Shown one piece after another: positions 35,743 to 47,324 of a stretch of 64,000 bases of DNA. A program made the translations under genes and the position numbers. How positions within the stretch are numbered: the first letter of the stretch is position 1; every line of letters begins with the position of its first letter. The DNA is from Bursaphelenchus xylophilus. Lineage: Eukaryota; Nematoda; Chromadorea; Rhabditida; Aphelenchoididae. The notes beneath the pieces are model-generated. The model had not been told where the DNA came from, did not search any database, and saw only the letters and a program-made list of their open reading frames with translations. Location of the stretch: the NCBI GenBank assembly GCA_904066235.2, contig CAJFCV020000001.1, positions 6,200,001 through 6,264,000 of the forward strand. Reading direction: 5' to 3'.

Positions 35743-38256
35743 ATGGAGATACCAGAGTTTAAGGTCGGAGATCTAGTTTGGGCAAAAATGAGAGGATATC
35801 CGCATTGGCCGGCTCAAGTAAGTGCTTGTTTTCGCATTCATCGCATTTTTAGATATCAAAAAATCCAACTCAGTCTAATGGGAAGTACGTTGTGTCCTTC
35901 TTTGGTACACAGGAGTCTGCTTTTGTAAAACCGTCCGACATTTGCGATTATTTTCAAAATTTGGATACGTATGGGATTCCAAGAAAGCTGAACGATTTCC
36001 AAAAGGCGATGGAGGAGATCAAAGAAGTCGCCAAAAAGAAGGCCAAGAAAGGGCAGAAGAAGGAAAATTCGAATTCAACTCCCAGACAACAGAGGAATCG
36101 TATTCCAAATCGACTGATATCCAACGAAGACTTTGTTGTACCTCAACCCAAGAAACTGAAGGGTGAAGAGAAATCTGGCAAATCTGACAGTGGTGCTCCA
36201 AGTCAAAACAATTCGCCGAGGAAAAGGACGGACAGTGCTAGTTCAACGGAGAGGTCTCGGAAAAGAATTAGTTATTCTGAGAGATTCGGGGTCGATCTTT
36301 CTGACATCGAATCTACATATCCAAATGCGGTATGTGGGAACGATGAAGATCTATTGCTTTTAGGTTAGAGACAATTTATTTCCTGGATTCCCGATGTTCG
36401 AAGGCCTTGAAAGTGAACAATCTGAAGATGAGATAAACAAACTATTAGGTGTCAGGAAACGGAGGAGGACTAGATCTCGGTTGTTTGATGATTATTTTTT
36501 GCCAGGGACAGGGAAACGAGATCGATCGGGATCATTCTCCTCGACGAATGGCAGAACCAGGTTGGTTTTAATAAGAAAATGGGTAGTTTTCGTATCTTGA
36601 ATTACCTAAAAAATTGTAGATTAATCAGCGGATTCTCCGATACCTTTGACGATTTGGATTTCAATCCGCATGTTTTATTCAACGCCATCGATGACTTGCC
36701 CAGTGAAGAGTCAGACCGCGCAATCACTCCTGAAGCACCCACTGCAATGCCATTACAAGAGAAGAAGTGTTACTCCTGTGGATGTTTATGTGATGTCGTA
36801 AAACGGAAATGGAAGTAGGTCTTGTTGATTTAGTTTCTGTTTTTAAGCGAATTGGCGTAATTTCGAATCCTTAGGTGTTCCAATCGCGATTGCAATAGGT
36901 GGAACGGAGTTTTGGAGACACCGTCGATGAAACCGGCATCTGTTCACCCTCTGGCATTTAATTGGGACAAGACTTATCTTGAAGATATTCCTATGTCCGA
37001 TTCCTCAGACAAAGCCGATTTCAAGAAACCTTTGACTTTGGACACGGGATCGGGAGCAGACATGGCTGCTGATCAGATCACCAAGATCAAGCAGGAGTTG
37101 ATGATCGAGGAGACTGTCTCAGCCACAGCGACGCCCGTTCCCGAGCCAAGTCCAGTCCAACCGGCGGACCCAGTCCTGGCGAGCAGCAGCTCAATTTTTC
37201 AATTTAAAGAGCAGATTCCTCCGCAAAGAGAGCCCCCTAAGGAAATGCCGCCTGGAATGATTCCACCTCAAAAAAGTCAGATCATCCACAACCAAGAACC
37301 TAGCGGAATTAGGCTAGAACAATACGAACCGCATAAGAGGATGATTAGACCGGGAAATCGAAGCCGAGCGTAAGGAATTTTGTATTTAGTGGAGTCTTAA
37401 TGCTTTCATTTGTAATATCGGGTGTATTTAGGAAGGTAGAAAAAACGCCTCCAGTCACAAGTAATGGTGTTCGGTATTGTTATTTCTGTCCAGGACAGGT
37501 GAGGCCACAGATGTGTGGGGGAAATAAGCATCGTTGGCGATGTGTGGACAAGAAGTGCCGGAAATGGTATGGATGGGTGAAGAGCAGCGATGAAATTCCT
37601 CGTGATCTCGGGAAGAAGGGTCGATGGAAGGATCTGGTTATTAGAGTCCAGAGCTCTCAGAATGAATTCGAGGATCGGCTGGCTAGTGATATGATCCAGA
37701 AGAATGGAGATCAGGTTCGTTTCATGCCGCATTGCTTTAAAGATGCTCGATCAATCTGTCTGGAATTAGAACTTTTTTAGGATGCTTACGGACAAGATGA
37801 GGAAAGGGGACGTGTCAAAAGAAGATACCGAAGGTGTAAACCTCAGCCATGGAGAGATATATCGCCATTAACCGTGAAGGAGTCATATTACGAGCCATCT
37901 TGTATGGAACAGCGACCTAGATGGTGGATTCAGGAGAGAAAAAAAGCAGATTTCTCTCCTGAAAGGGAGTTTGGGGTTGATATTCTGGATGCCGCGGCTT
38001 CGTTCAGACTGATTGCAAACTCCATGCTGACTGCGGCCAACACAAAAACCGATGAATATGGTTCTGTTAATGGTTCGTCTGTGTAATTCAAGCTGATAGT
38101 TTTATTTTAGGTGCCCTTGATCTTTTGATGGATTCATTGATGTCCTCACTTGGCCCTTTGATGACGATTGCCAAGCATATTCCCGGTCTTAATTTACCAG
38201 AAGAGACCCTTCAGAGAGTATGGAATTCCACATCTCTTCATACTCCCATGTTCTAG
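35743..38256 (+). CDS. PWWP-domain chromatin protein with two Cys/Trp zinc-ribbon-like repeats
   Basis: Eight exons: 35743-35817, 35853-36329, 36364-36560, 36620-36814, 36875-37369, 37432-37714, 37781-38072 and 38111-38256, giving 719 residues. Residues 1 to 75 are a PWWP domain (FKVGDLVWAKMRGYPHWPAQ, YVVSFFGTQESAFVKP), a reader of H3K36-methylated nucleosomes. Then come a Lys-rich segment and two copies of a motif C-x2-C-x(3 or 8)-C-x6-W-[KR]-C-x4-C-x-[RK]-W-x-G: KKCYSCGCLCDVVKRKWKC plus SNRDCNRWNG, and RYCYFCPGQVRP plus MCGGNKHRWRC, VDKKCRKWYGW. I do not recognise this repeat as a named domain. A Pro-rich linker and a helical C-terminus (LDLLMDSLMSSLGPLM) complete it. Nuclear location is inferred. 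DCPS begins 187 nt downstream on the same strand, suggesting an operon. Confidence 0.82.
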
Positions 38257-38443
38257 TTACCGTAACCTTTGTATAAAGTTGTTGAGTTTTTGCTATCATT
38301 TTATAAATTCTTTTATTTGATTATGTATCGAGTTCAGAAACCTGTGTTGTTCGATTGCCTGCATTATTTATGGGTGTTGAGTGTGTATTTTTATTGCTGG
38401 TTAATTACAGGTAAAAATTAATTGATCTCGGCCCTTCAAAGGA

Positions 38444-40221
38444 ATGGCCGTCCCTGAAAAGAAACCCAAAATCGAATTCTTCAAGCAATTGGAAACTTTG
38501 GAGGGGTTTGAGTTCAGGGAAGTCCTAGGATCTCTGTCCAATTCCAAGGTATCCTTTTCTAAGATTATAAATCAGTCTGTCTGAAAAATAATGTGGTTTC
38601 GCCGCGCCTTGGAATCGCCCATAATAGCTGTGCGACGGCTTACCGCGGCTGGAGGTTTGATGCGTTATTGCGGCGAGGCGAGACATTTTGCTGCGACGAA
38701 TCCGCATTACTTTCCCTACATACTGGTAATCGATCAGTCTATTTTCATATTATGCCATAATGTCGAAGAGGATCAGCCCGGGATACTGCTCTTGAATAAG
38801 GTGGCTTTCAATGAGACGAAAGAAGATCTGGATGAATTGGTGAAGGGGTCCCGTTTCTCTCGTCTAAGTGACAATGACATCTATGGTAACTTCGAAGTAA
38901 CTCCGCCTACAAAGTTTGGGGGTATGTGGGATTGAATAATTATAAACCTGTCAGTTCTCAAGGCGACGTTCATCTATCCCGCAACAAGTCGGCATATTGA
39001 CAAGTACCGATTGAGAACTGTCTGCTTCATTTCTGAATCAGCCCGGGACTACAATGATATTACTCTTAAGTTCATCAAAGAGAAAGCATTCGGATGTGAC
39101 GTATGTAGAGGTGGCAATCCGGCCTGGCCGATTCCGGTGAAATCTAGGCCAAGATTGGCCCGCTAATATAATACAAAAGGTCGGATAAAAGTCTTTGCAC
39201 TTTCTCCTGAAAACTTTTATGCGCTCCACAATTCTTTTTACCTGTGTTTGTGTGAAATTAAGACGGCTAATCGAACTTCTGGAACATCCGTAAAGGAAGC
39301 CAAAAGCTAGTCAAAACGTTTTACTGTGAATTCTTTAAGTTTACAACCCGAAAGTGCAAAGATTTTGTTCCCAGAAAATAGGTGACCCCCCAAATTTCGG
39401 ACAGAGCCACAACTGATCCTGCGACTTTTTCATTTTTTTCGGAAGGCGCAATGAAACATGAGTCCGGCCAAAGGTTGCGCAGTACTCCGCTTTCATACAA
39501 TGTCCGAGGATCGCCGTGTTCGAGTTTCAGAGTGGTCCAAATTAAATCGTTTATGTGCAAACTCAACGTTCTGGGACATGCTGAAAGCCTCGGCCTAGAA
39601 CTTTTCAAATCTGCTCAAGTCCGGCGGAAAAACCGAGGCCGATCTGATTGTCACCTTTATACTTAAGGAAGGTGACTATAGGAAGAAAACACTTTTAGTG
39701 GGTTTACAACATAGTTGATGGAAAGAAGGAACAAGACCAAATTCTATACAAGGACGGAGATCCGAACAATGGATTTATCTTGCTGAAGGATCTGAAATGG
39801 GATGGAAAGACCATCGAGGAGATGTATTACCAAGCCATTGTGGTGCGCAGAGATTTAAAATCTGTCAGGTAAGCAAAATTTGTTCAAACAAAATGATTTT
39901 TTCATATTCAGAGATCTGACAGAGAAAGAGCTTCCTCTTCTTGAGAATATGTATCAAAGTGCTACCAGGGCCATTCAAGATAAGCATGGGCTCAGCAAGG
40001 AGAAGATGTTCATCTATTTCCACTACCAGCCCAGTTATTACCATTTGCACGTCCATTTCCGTTCTACACGGTGCGATACAAACATCAGTAACATTCCCAT
40101 CCTCGAGGTTATCAATAACATCCAAATTTGGCCAGACTTCTATCAGAAGGCCTCACTTGGATTCAATATCAAGGAAGGAGAGCCCTTGCATCAGATGTAT
40201 GCTGAAGCCGGTCGTATATAA
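38444..40221 (+). CDS. dcs-1: Scavenger mRNA-decapping enzyme DcpS (HIT family)
   Basis: Five exons: 38444-38548, 38738-38921, 38955-39100, 39699-39868 and 39912-40221, giving 304 residues. It hydrolyses the residual m7G cap after 3'-to-5' mRNA decay. The N-terminal swapped domain (FREVLGSLSNSK, ILLLNKVAF, NDIYGNF) and the C-terminal HIT domain are clear; the catalytic triad reads YYHLHVHF (HxHxH). Human landmarks align, for instance WVYNIVDGK, GFILLKDLKW and VRDLT. Exon 1 joins the second exon at 38738 (NSK/SIFILCHN) through a 189-nt intron; reading through the donor hits a stop. Intron 3 is 598 nt, the longest in the gene. It is tail-to-tail with the syntaxin gene, 125 nt apart. Confidence 0.93.
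39101..39698. other. Long intron 3 of the DcpS gene
   Basis: This 598-nt intron sits in a gene whose other introns are 33 to 189 nt. It is relatively GC-rich and carries chance frames of up to ~95 codons on both strands without homology, so an old inserted repeat is likely. No terminal repeats were found by eye. Confidence 0.35.
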
Positions 40222-40346
40222 CGAAGTACTCTAACGAAGTTACTATGTTTATTACAATAAAAATATATAAACCGGATTCCGAAATAAGTACAACATGTCG
40301 TTTCGATCACAAATAATATATATCCATAAGTACAATAAATAACCTC

Positions 40347-41176
40347 TCAACGTGCCCACAAATAAAAAGTGAGTCCGAAAATCAAAAGAAGGGCTATGCA
40401 GAAGACGGATAAGAGAATCTTTTTCTGTCTGGCCTTCGTCTGATAGTGCAGGGCCTGCTGGACATTAACATGACCTTGGCTGACATGCATACTCGCATGT
40501 TCAACATTGGCTTCGATACTATCCACCATGTCCCCCTGTTCGTGAACAATTCGCGCAAGATCCTTAAAGATCTGATTAACGTCGCTGATGTCCTGTTCAA
40601 GTTGATTAAGGGCCTCTTTTCTTTCTCTGATCTCCATCAAATTTGCGCGTCGTTGTTCTTGAATCTGAACCTGTTGTAAAGGGTCGACTCCAGGTTGCTC
40701 TTGGTGTGACAGATGTTCATCCTCTTGAGTTACATTCCGCAACTGTGCCTTTTCCTTCGTCGCTGCTCTTCTTTGTGCTGATTGTAAGCGGTTCAGAACC
40801 GCCATATATTCATTTACCAACCGTTCTCTTGACACACGATATTGTCTCTAAAATCCAGTAATGAAGGATGCGAATTAATCACCTGTTCGTTCGATATAGC
40901 TACAAGCTCCTTCAGCTGTTGACTAGTTCTCTTCGACAAAACATTGCTTCCATGAACAAGATCGTTGAGTAGATCATTCAGATGGTTATCATCGGCAGGG
41001 CCGCCAATTTGTTCAACTAACCGTTCCAATTCATTGACTGAAATTATGAGTAATTATATTTCCGGATAATATTCGTAAAAAACAGATAAGAAGAAGAGCT
41101 CTGTACCATTGTTTCCCAATGTCTTCACATTCTCAGTAACTTGTTGAAGTAGAGTGTCGGGTGACAAAAAGCTCAT
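40347..41176 (-). CDS. STX7: Endosomal Qa-SNARE, syntaxin-7/12 type
   Basis: Three exons: 41176-41107, 41037-40883 and 40847-40347, giving 241 residues. An N-terminal three-helix region precedes the SNARE motif (QDISDVNQIFKDLARIVHEQ, then GDMVDSIEANVEHASMHVSQ), with the zero-layer Gln in HEQGD, and a C-terminal anchor (LLSVFCIALLLIFGLTFYLW). Syntaxin-7 and -12/13 drive homotypic fusion of late and recycling endosomes. Length is slightly below vertebrate STX7 (261). The final exon is 167 codons with no intron. It is head-to-head with INO80E, 230 nt between starts. Confidence 0.9.
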
Positions 41177-41406
41177 CTCTATGTTTATAAACCGCAGCGT
41201 TCAACAGTTATAAAACCCGACAACCACAAATCAATGCGAATCCGAAAAAATCTTGTTTTAGAAAGCATTCGATAGTGTCATTTCGTTTCAATTGAGCGTT
41301 AGAGTTGACCCGGGGTCGTTGTTCGAGTCAACTCGTCTTCCTGCTCTGTAAATCTGCAAAAAAGAACATTGGTGTGCATTTTCTCGTAATTGTGGTACTT
41401 TTAGCC

Positions 41407-43527
41407 ATGTCCACGGCGATATCAGAGGACAAACGACAGTGTCCTGATCTGGGACCTCAATCTTCAAGTTCCATTCAGTCGGATCACGCCTCATCTGCTG
41501 CAACGACAACTGAGAATGGACATTATTTGAATGTGCCCGCATCTATTGACAACAAATCTAAGGACTTAGCAGTTACTACTCAACGACCCTTGACGATGTA
41601 TGCGCCAAAGTACGGTGAGAGTTTTGTAAAGTTGCCAGATCGGGATCAAAGACCGGACATTCGGATAGCGAAAGACAATGTGCCTGATTATCGACCAAAG
41701 GAAAACCTACAATCCAGCAGCTATTCGCATGGTTATGAAATTGGTCCGAAAACGCAATTGAATGCTCAACAGAAGCTCAAGATACCGAGCAACGGCGATA
41801 AAAGTGGAGTTGACAGTGGTAATCTTTTGTTTTTTTGACAACAAAATAATTTTATTTTCTTAACATTTAAATACGTATTTCAGACTTTCCGAATACTAAT
41901 GGAAAGTCATCAAAAAATGGGAACACGAATATGCCGCCACCGCGGATCAAACCTTCTCCAAAGGTGAGTTCATTTTTTATAATTGTTACCTAAATTTAGT
42001 CAAAAGCGAAACCCGCCGTGATACAAGCTGAGCGTCCAACACCAAAGACCCCGACAACTCCTTCCAAGAGGCCTCCTCCAAATACAGCAACATACCAAAA
42101 GACCAGATTTCCTTCTCCGTCTGGGGCATCTTCATCCCACAATAATTACGGACATAACGTGCAATACGGACCCCCATCTGGTTATGTGGTCAGGTCTGCT
42201 CCGTCGAACAATCAGATGTACACAGTTCAACAACGAGGTTCTCCAATGGTAAGGGGGCAGGCGCCAGGACCAGGAAAACCTCCCCAGGTTATAATCCAAC
42301 CACAAGGTGGAGTATCGACCTCTCAGCAGCAACACTTTATTATCCAAACACCTCAAGATCAATACGGACACCGATCCGGCGCGACAGTTCAACGGTCGTA
42401 TCCTGCTCAGAATACAGGACCACCGGTTTCTGTGGCTGGTCAGCAACATCAACAACAAGTTGTGATCCAGTTCCATCATCAACCCCCAAATGACAGCCAA
42501 TTAGGACAGCGACTGCTTATTCACCAACATCAATTAGTGGAACGAAGGGTGGTTACTTCAGCATCATATCCTCCTCCCTCCTCTTCTCAGGCTCATTCAG
42601 TACAGCAAGGGTCTTCTCAAGTTGTAGATGGAGGGCCGGAAAGACCAGAAATAGGGACGGGGAGCAGAACGGTGAAACAACAAACACCGGCAAAAATCGT
42701 ACAGCCGGTTAAGCCCGATGATATTTACAGCGAAATGTCATCCCATCCGGATCTAATGGCCTTGCCAGATTCCTTTAACACGGTTTTGGATCAGATTCAT
42801 TCTTCTGGGGCCGCCCCTAAAGATCTTTATAAGAAGATCAAGAGGCAGTTCAAATTTTTGGTTTATGTAAGCTTGTAATTGTGTTTTCCGGAATATGAGA
42901 CTTATAGTTCAATTTTGTTTACGGCTTGTATTTACAGGAGAATGAATGCTATCAAGAAGAACTAAGATCATCTCAGAGGAAATTGTTGAAGCTCTCTCGG
43001 GATAAAAACTTTCTGTTGGATCGTCTTTTGGCACATGAAGTGGTGGATTCAGATGATCAGATTAATCCTGGAGAAGAATCTGATGCGGATTCTGAGGCTA
43101 CAATAGATTTGAAACCCAAAGCAAAAAAGTAAGCTGACTCATTATTAATTAGTTTGGCCTTTTAGGAAAAAAGTAGCAAAGAAACGACCAACGCAGCCAA
43201 ACGAAGCTGGACCAGCGGTCAAGAAGGCCAAAGAAAATGGAGATTATATGAGTGACGGTTTGTAAATGAGTCATAATGCAAGTAATTTGATTCTAGACGG
43301 CGATTCGAAGCCCCCAAGTCGTGCCCAAAACTCACGGATGTCTCCAAATAGCATGCGGACTGATTTCTCTTCGATGAAGGTAAGCGAGCGGAAGACAGCA
43401 GTATACGTTTTTCTAGTCTGAACAAGGAAACGACGATCAGCAGTTCCCTTCCGGTACCTCAACTCCTTTGAGTCAAACTCCTGTTAAAAGTAGCGCTAAC
43501 ATTCAACCAGTCGATTCTCAACATTAA
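41407..43527 (+). CDS. INO80E: INO80 complex subunit E-like protein with long disordered N-terminus
   Basis: Seven exons: 41407-41818, 41884-41963, 42000-42866, 42938-43128, 43166-43257, 43297-43379 and 43417-43527, giving 611 residues. The recognisable part is residues ~430 to 485: [48 protein letters not shown]. This is the INO80E signature (human [22 protein letters not shown]...) and binds within the INO80 chromatin-remodelling complex. The first ~420 residues are Pro/Gln/Ser-rich and disordered ([28 protein letters not shown]), absent from the ~240-residue human protein. The tail is acidic then Lys-rich. CTTTTAGCC just before the ATG is a likely trans-splice site; an in-frame extension to 41305 is open but unlikely. 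Confidence 0.85.
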
Positions 43528-43824
43528 CACAAGGGCAGACCTGATCTCAGTCGTTTGTATCGGGTAGAAGGGTGGTCCTCTAACTCTTAAAGCTCATCTT
43601 CTCGGACACCCGTCTTTCATTAACTTTTCTCATGTTTCATTGACCTCTGTCATTACACTTTAAATGTATATCGTATCGCAAACAACCGAGTTATCCCCCT
43701 TTCTGAGGTTGTTTTTGTACAGTATTAATCCATTGGCTTTTCGCAATCTTTTAACTGTTTCATCCTTTTCGGAATGTTCATAATCTATAAATGATAAGTA
43801 TAAAGACAATACAAGACTGCTTTG

Positions 43825-46342
43825 TCAACAACGACCAAAGATTTTGAATGCATTCATGGTGGACATGACTTCCTTGATATAAGGACCAAGGGTGTCGGGA
43901 GGAGTTATATGGGTCTTGAATAGCGGGAAAAGCTGGCATTTGATTAGCTTCTGATGCCTTTTGTGGTCGCTCACTTTAAGTGAGGAGATGGCATACGGGG
44001 TATGAAGACGGGCCAGAGCCCTTGAGATCTGGTGATGTAGAAGATGAGTCTACAAAAATTTTTAAACGAAGGCTTTCTACTTTACCTTTCCATAATCACA
44101 AGACACTAATTCGAAAGCAAATCTGGGCAATTGTAGTGCCAATAGAGGTGTGTAACCATCCACCAGACACAAGATTGTTTGAATGCACGGACCCAGTTCT
44201 TCAGAGATCTGGACACAGATGCCAAACGATTCCCATAGCATCTCGATAACATCAGAGGAGCATAAATTGGCGACAAGTTCATCGACTACCGCGTTCCGAT
44301 TCTTTTCCGCTGTTTCCCCGGGCAGCTTGATCTCATGATGAACGTCAAGATATTTGTCGATTAGTCCAATCAACGGGATTCCACCTTCCTCAGGATTCAG
44401 AATCAATCTGCGACGACTCAAATTCCCCATTAGATTCACACACCTCTGAATGCAAATGTTGACATTTACAGTCAGACCTACTTGATAAAACAACTCTTCC
44501 AAAACGGGCAAATAATCGACGAGTAAAAGGAGATTCTCACTTTGAAAAGAGGCTCTTTTGGAGTCAATGAAGCCGACCAATATCATGTATTTGAACAGTC
44601 TCTGGGCTCGCGGATTCGAAGATTCCGAGATTCTTTTCCTGAGAATCCCTTGGATCTCAACGCACATTTTCTGACGTTGTGACGATCTTTCCTGTAACAA
44701 CTTTCTCCCTTCAATTAAGTTTACATACCATCTCCTCCTCAGTGATGACTTTATTATCTTCATCAACTCGATTATTTCTCCCCGTAAAGGTGACATTTCC
44801 AGCTGTATTATCACTCTCCCCGAAGAATTCATCAAGCGTCCGATTCCTGGCATCAACTCGAACCATCTATAAATATTTTTTTTACGAATTATCCATACCA
44901 ATTTAGGAGCGATCTTCTTCTTGAAGTAGTCAGATTGCTTATTTACGGGTTCCCCATCAGCTCGCCGTTTTGTTCCTTGCGAGGTGCCAGTAACTGTGCT
45001 TGCAACTCCAGTATCCTGACAAAAACTCGTAATTTTTGGTTGAATTTTGTTGTTAGTACTATAAGTTTACCATCACCATACATTTCTTTAAACTTACATG
45101 TCAAGAGTTTTATTGGGTTTGCTCATCTCGATTACTCCGCGATGACTAAAATTTTCCAACACCTCCAATAATTTCTAAAAAAAATAAAATTTATATTATA
45201 CGCAATGCTTTCTATTACCTTTTGAATCGTCTCAATAATCTCTGTCTCATCGAGAAAATATACATACTCCTTCGTCGGATGTACATTTACATCCATTCTA
45301 GCCGGGTTTATCTACAAGATACTGTAGTTGATCATTTAATCCTTACCCTCATGGACACATGAATAAAAGCACAATAAGAATCTTTGGATGAAAAGGTCAG
45401 ATCAAGTGCACTCTTCAGTTTATTACAACTGACAGACCTGTTGTTGATGAATATCTGGAAGAGGCGCTGTTTTTGTTGACGGGCAGCCACAGCCTTGGAA
45501 GTGAATGCAGATAACGGATGGGCCATGCAGATATCAGCCTCAAATTGCAAGTTCTCATCTTTCACTGTAAAGTCGAACAGATCTCTGGTTACAGTAGGAT
45601 TGCACATCTTGATTACAGCATGTCGATCTCCATTTCCGAGAGATCTAAAGGACCCTTTTCCATCATGACGGACAACCGAAAAGGCCACATCACTAAATGG
45701 GTATACTGTAACAGGAGCAGTAGTTCTCACGGGAAATTAGCAGAATATTTGGACACAAGACTAATAATCTGAACTGCTTCATCATGAGGATGTTTGAACG
45801 TGGCTCTTCGATGGGGATAAGCAGAAAATAATTTATCCACTATGATCTGAGTTCCCTGAAGACCAGCTGAAGGAGTACAGGCAGTAGTCGGTTTACAGTC
45901 TGAAAAAAGTAAGCAGGAATCCAATTCACTCATAATATAAAGCTTTACTCTCGTATGTGCAGGTCCAAGCATGAGCACTTTGTCTTGTTTTAGAAGTGAC
46001 TACAACCTTGGCCATACAAGAGAGTGAGGCCAAGGCTTCTCCTCTGAAGCCGAAGGTCGCCATTCTTTGGAGATCTCCGATTGTTTCCAGTTTCGAAGTA
46101 GCGAATCTCTCGCAGACATTCTCGTAATCCTCTTGTCTGATCCCCTTTCCATTATCCTTTACTTTAATCAAATCCAATCCGCCATTCTTAATAGTTATTG
46201 TAATTTCAGTGGCTCCGGCATCCAAAGAGTTTTCCATCATCTCTTTAACGGCATTCATTGGTCGTACCACCACTTCTCCTGCCGCGATTTTGTTGACAAC
46301 ATCATCTGAGAGGACAATGATTGGTTTCGGATCGTCCGCCAT
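43825..46342 (-). CDS. mlh-1: DNA mismatch repair protein MLH1
   Basis: Nine exons: 46342-45949, 45899-45731, 45692-45347, 45311-45219, 45174-45098, 45058-44899, 44866-44729, 44691-44086 and 44049-43825, giving 735 residues, close to human MLH1 (756). The GHKL ATPase motifs are intact (VVNKIAAGEVVVRPMNAVKE, MMENSLDAGAT, VKDNGKGI, FGFRGEALASL), then DVNVHPTKEYVYF and a C-terminal dimerisation domain ending FKIFGRC, matching the MLH1-specific FERC end whose Cys completes the PMS2 endonuclease site; here Glu is Gly but the Cys is kept. Intron 2 is 38 nt (45693-45730) and intron 5 is 39 nt; a 25-nt alternative for intron 2 gives a stop. It may be the last gene of an OSGEP-TXNDC17-MLH1 cluster, though its 399-nt gap is wide. 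Confidence 0.95.
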
Positions 46343-46741
46343 CTAATTTTGTGTAATCTTTTACACGGTCGGGCGTCTTGGCGGCCCGATTTGAATTCGC
46401 TACGACTTTATTTTTCGTCCAAATGCAAAAATTTTAGTTTTTTGTTAATTTTTACTGTAGTCTAATAAATAATTTTCTATAACATGTTTGTTATACAAAA
46501 AAATGAGGGAGGGTCTGAGGATTCCGTGAAAAAAAAAGAATTTTGACATTCGGCCCAAAAATAAAGAAGTTATATAGCCAGTTCAAACCGGGCCACAAAG
46601 ATGCCCCACCCCTTGTATAAAAAAGGACAAGGAATAAAGTAGTAAAGGAGAAAACCCAATTAAAGAAACTATATAATCAACAATCTTTATTTCATCGCGA
46701 TATGACGGCAATCACAGATCACTTGCAGGAAGTAATAAGAA
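46343..46741. other. Intergenic region between TXNDC17 and MLH1
   Basis: 399 nt, A/T-rich, same-strand gap. It contains the TXNDC17 3' UTR and a TTTACTGTAG word. No gene or repeat is seen. Confidence 0.4.
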
Positions 46742-47203
46742 TTATTTGCAGAAATTCAGAACAACCTCTTTCTTGGCCAATTCCTTTTCATCAGTTACCT
46801 TTTCACCCTAAAAAATTGATATATCCAATATTGCGTTTACCGTCTTCCAATTGTATAAGGTGGGGATTCCAGTGATCTTAAGCTGACTTTTGAAAGGATT
46901 GGAGTTGTCTTTCCAGCTATAAATTTGTGTTATCTTAATTCGTCACTTACAAGTCACGATGTCCAACATCACAAACCACAGTATCAATGGTCGATCCCAA
47001 TTCTTTCAAAGTATTTTCAACATTATCATCAGCTAAATCAATAAGTCAATTAAATTCGCGATTATCTTACATATTCTACAATCAGGGCACCAATTGGATC
47101 CATTAACCTTGGTTCCACGGAAGTAGATCACCAATTTTTCGGCTTTACTCGCCTCCACGTGCTTCTTCAAAGCTTCAAACCCTTCAATAATATGGAAAGG
47201 CAT
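46742..47203 (-). CDS. TXNDC17: Thioredoxin-domain protein TXNDC17 (TRP14)
   Basis: Four exons: 47203-47071, 47032-46951, 46916-46841 and 46807-46742, giving 118 residues (human 123). TXNDC17 is a small cytosolic disulfide reductase fed by thioredoxin reductase. The active site WCPDC is present in SNWCPDC, distinct from the WCGPC of ordinary thioredoxin. VCDVGHRDFWKDNSNPFK and KITGIPTLYNWKT follow the family. None of its exons exceeds 45 codons, so it is hidden in simple open-frame views. It starts 122 nt downstream of the OSGEP stop on the same strand, an operon-like gap. Confidence 0.92.
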
Positions 47204-47324
47204 CTGCTCTAAACATTAATTGCCCGAAATTTTAAGTAAAAATAGAGGTCAACCATGCATGAAAATAGAAAATAAACAATATGCATAATACTTTATATAA
47301 CAACAAAAACAATTACAATCATCT

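Noticed and set aside
45706..45730. A 25-nt intron in MLH1
   Set aside because: Its acceptor leads to an in-frame stop; the acceptor at 45693 gives a 38-nt intron and exact alignment length with MLH1.
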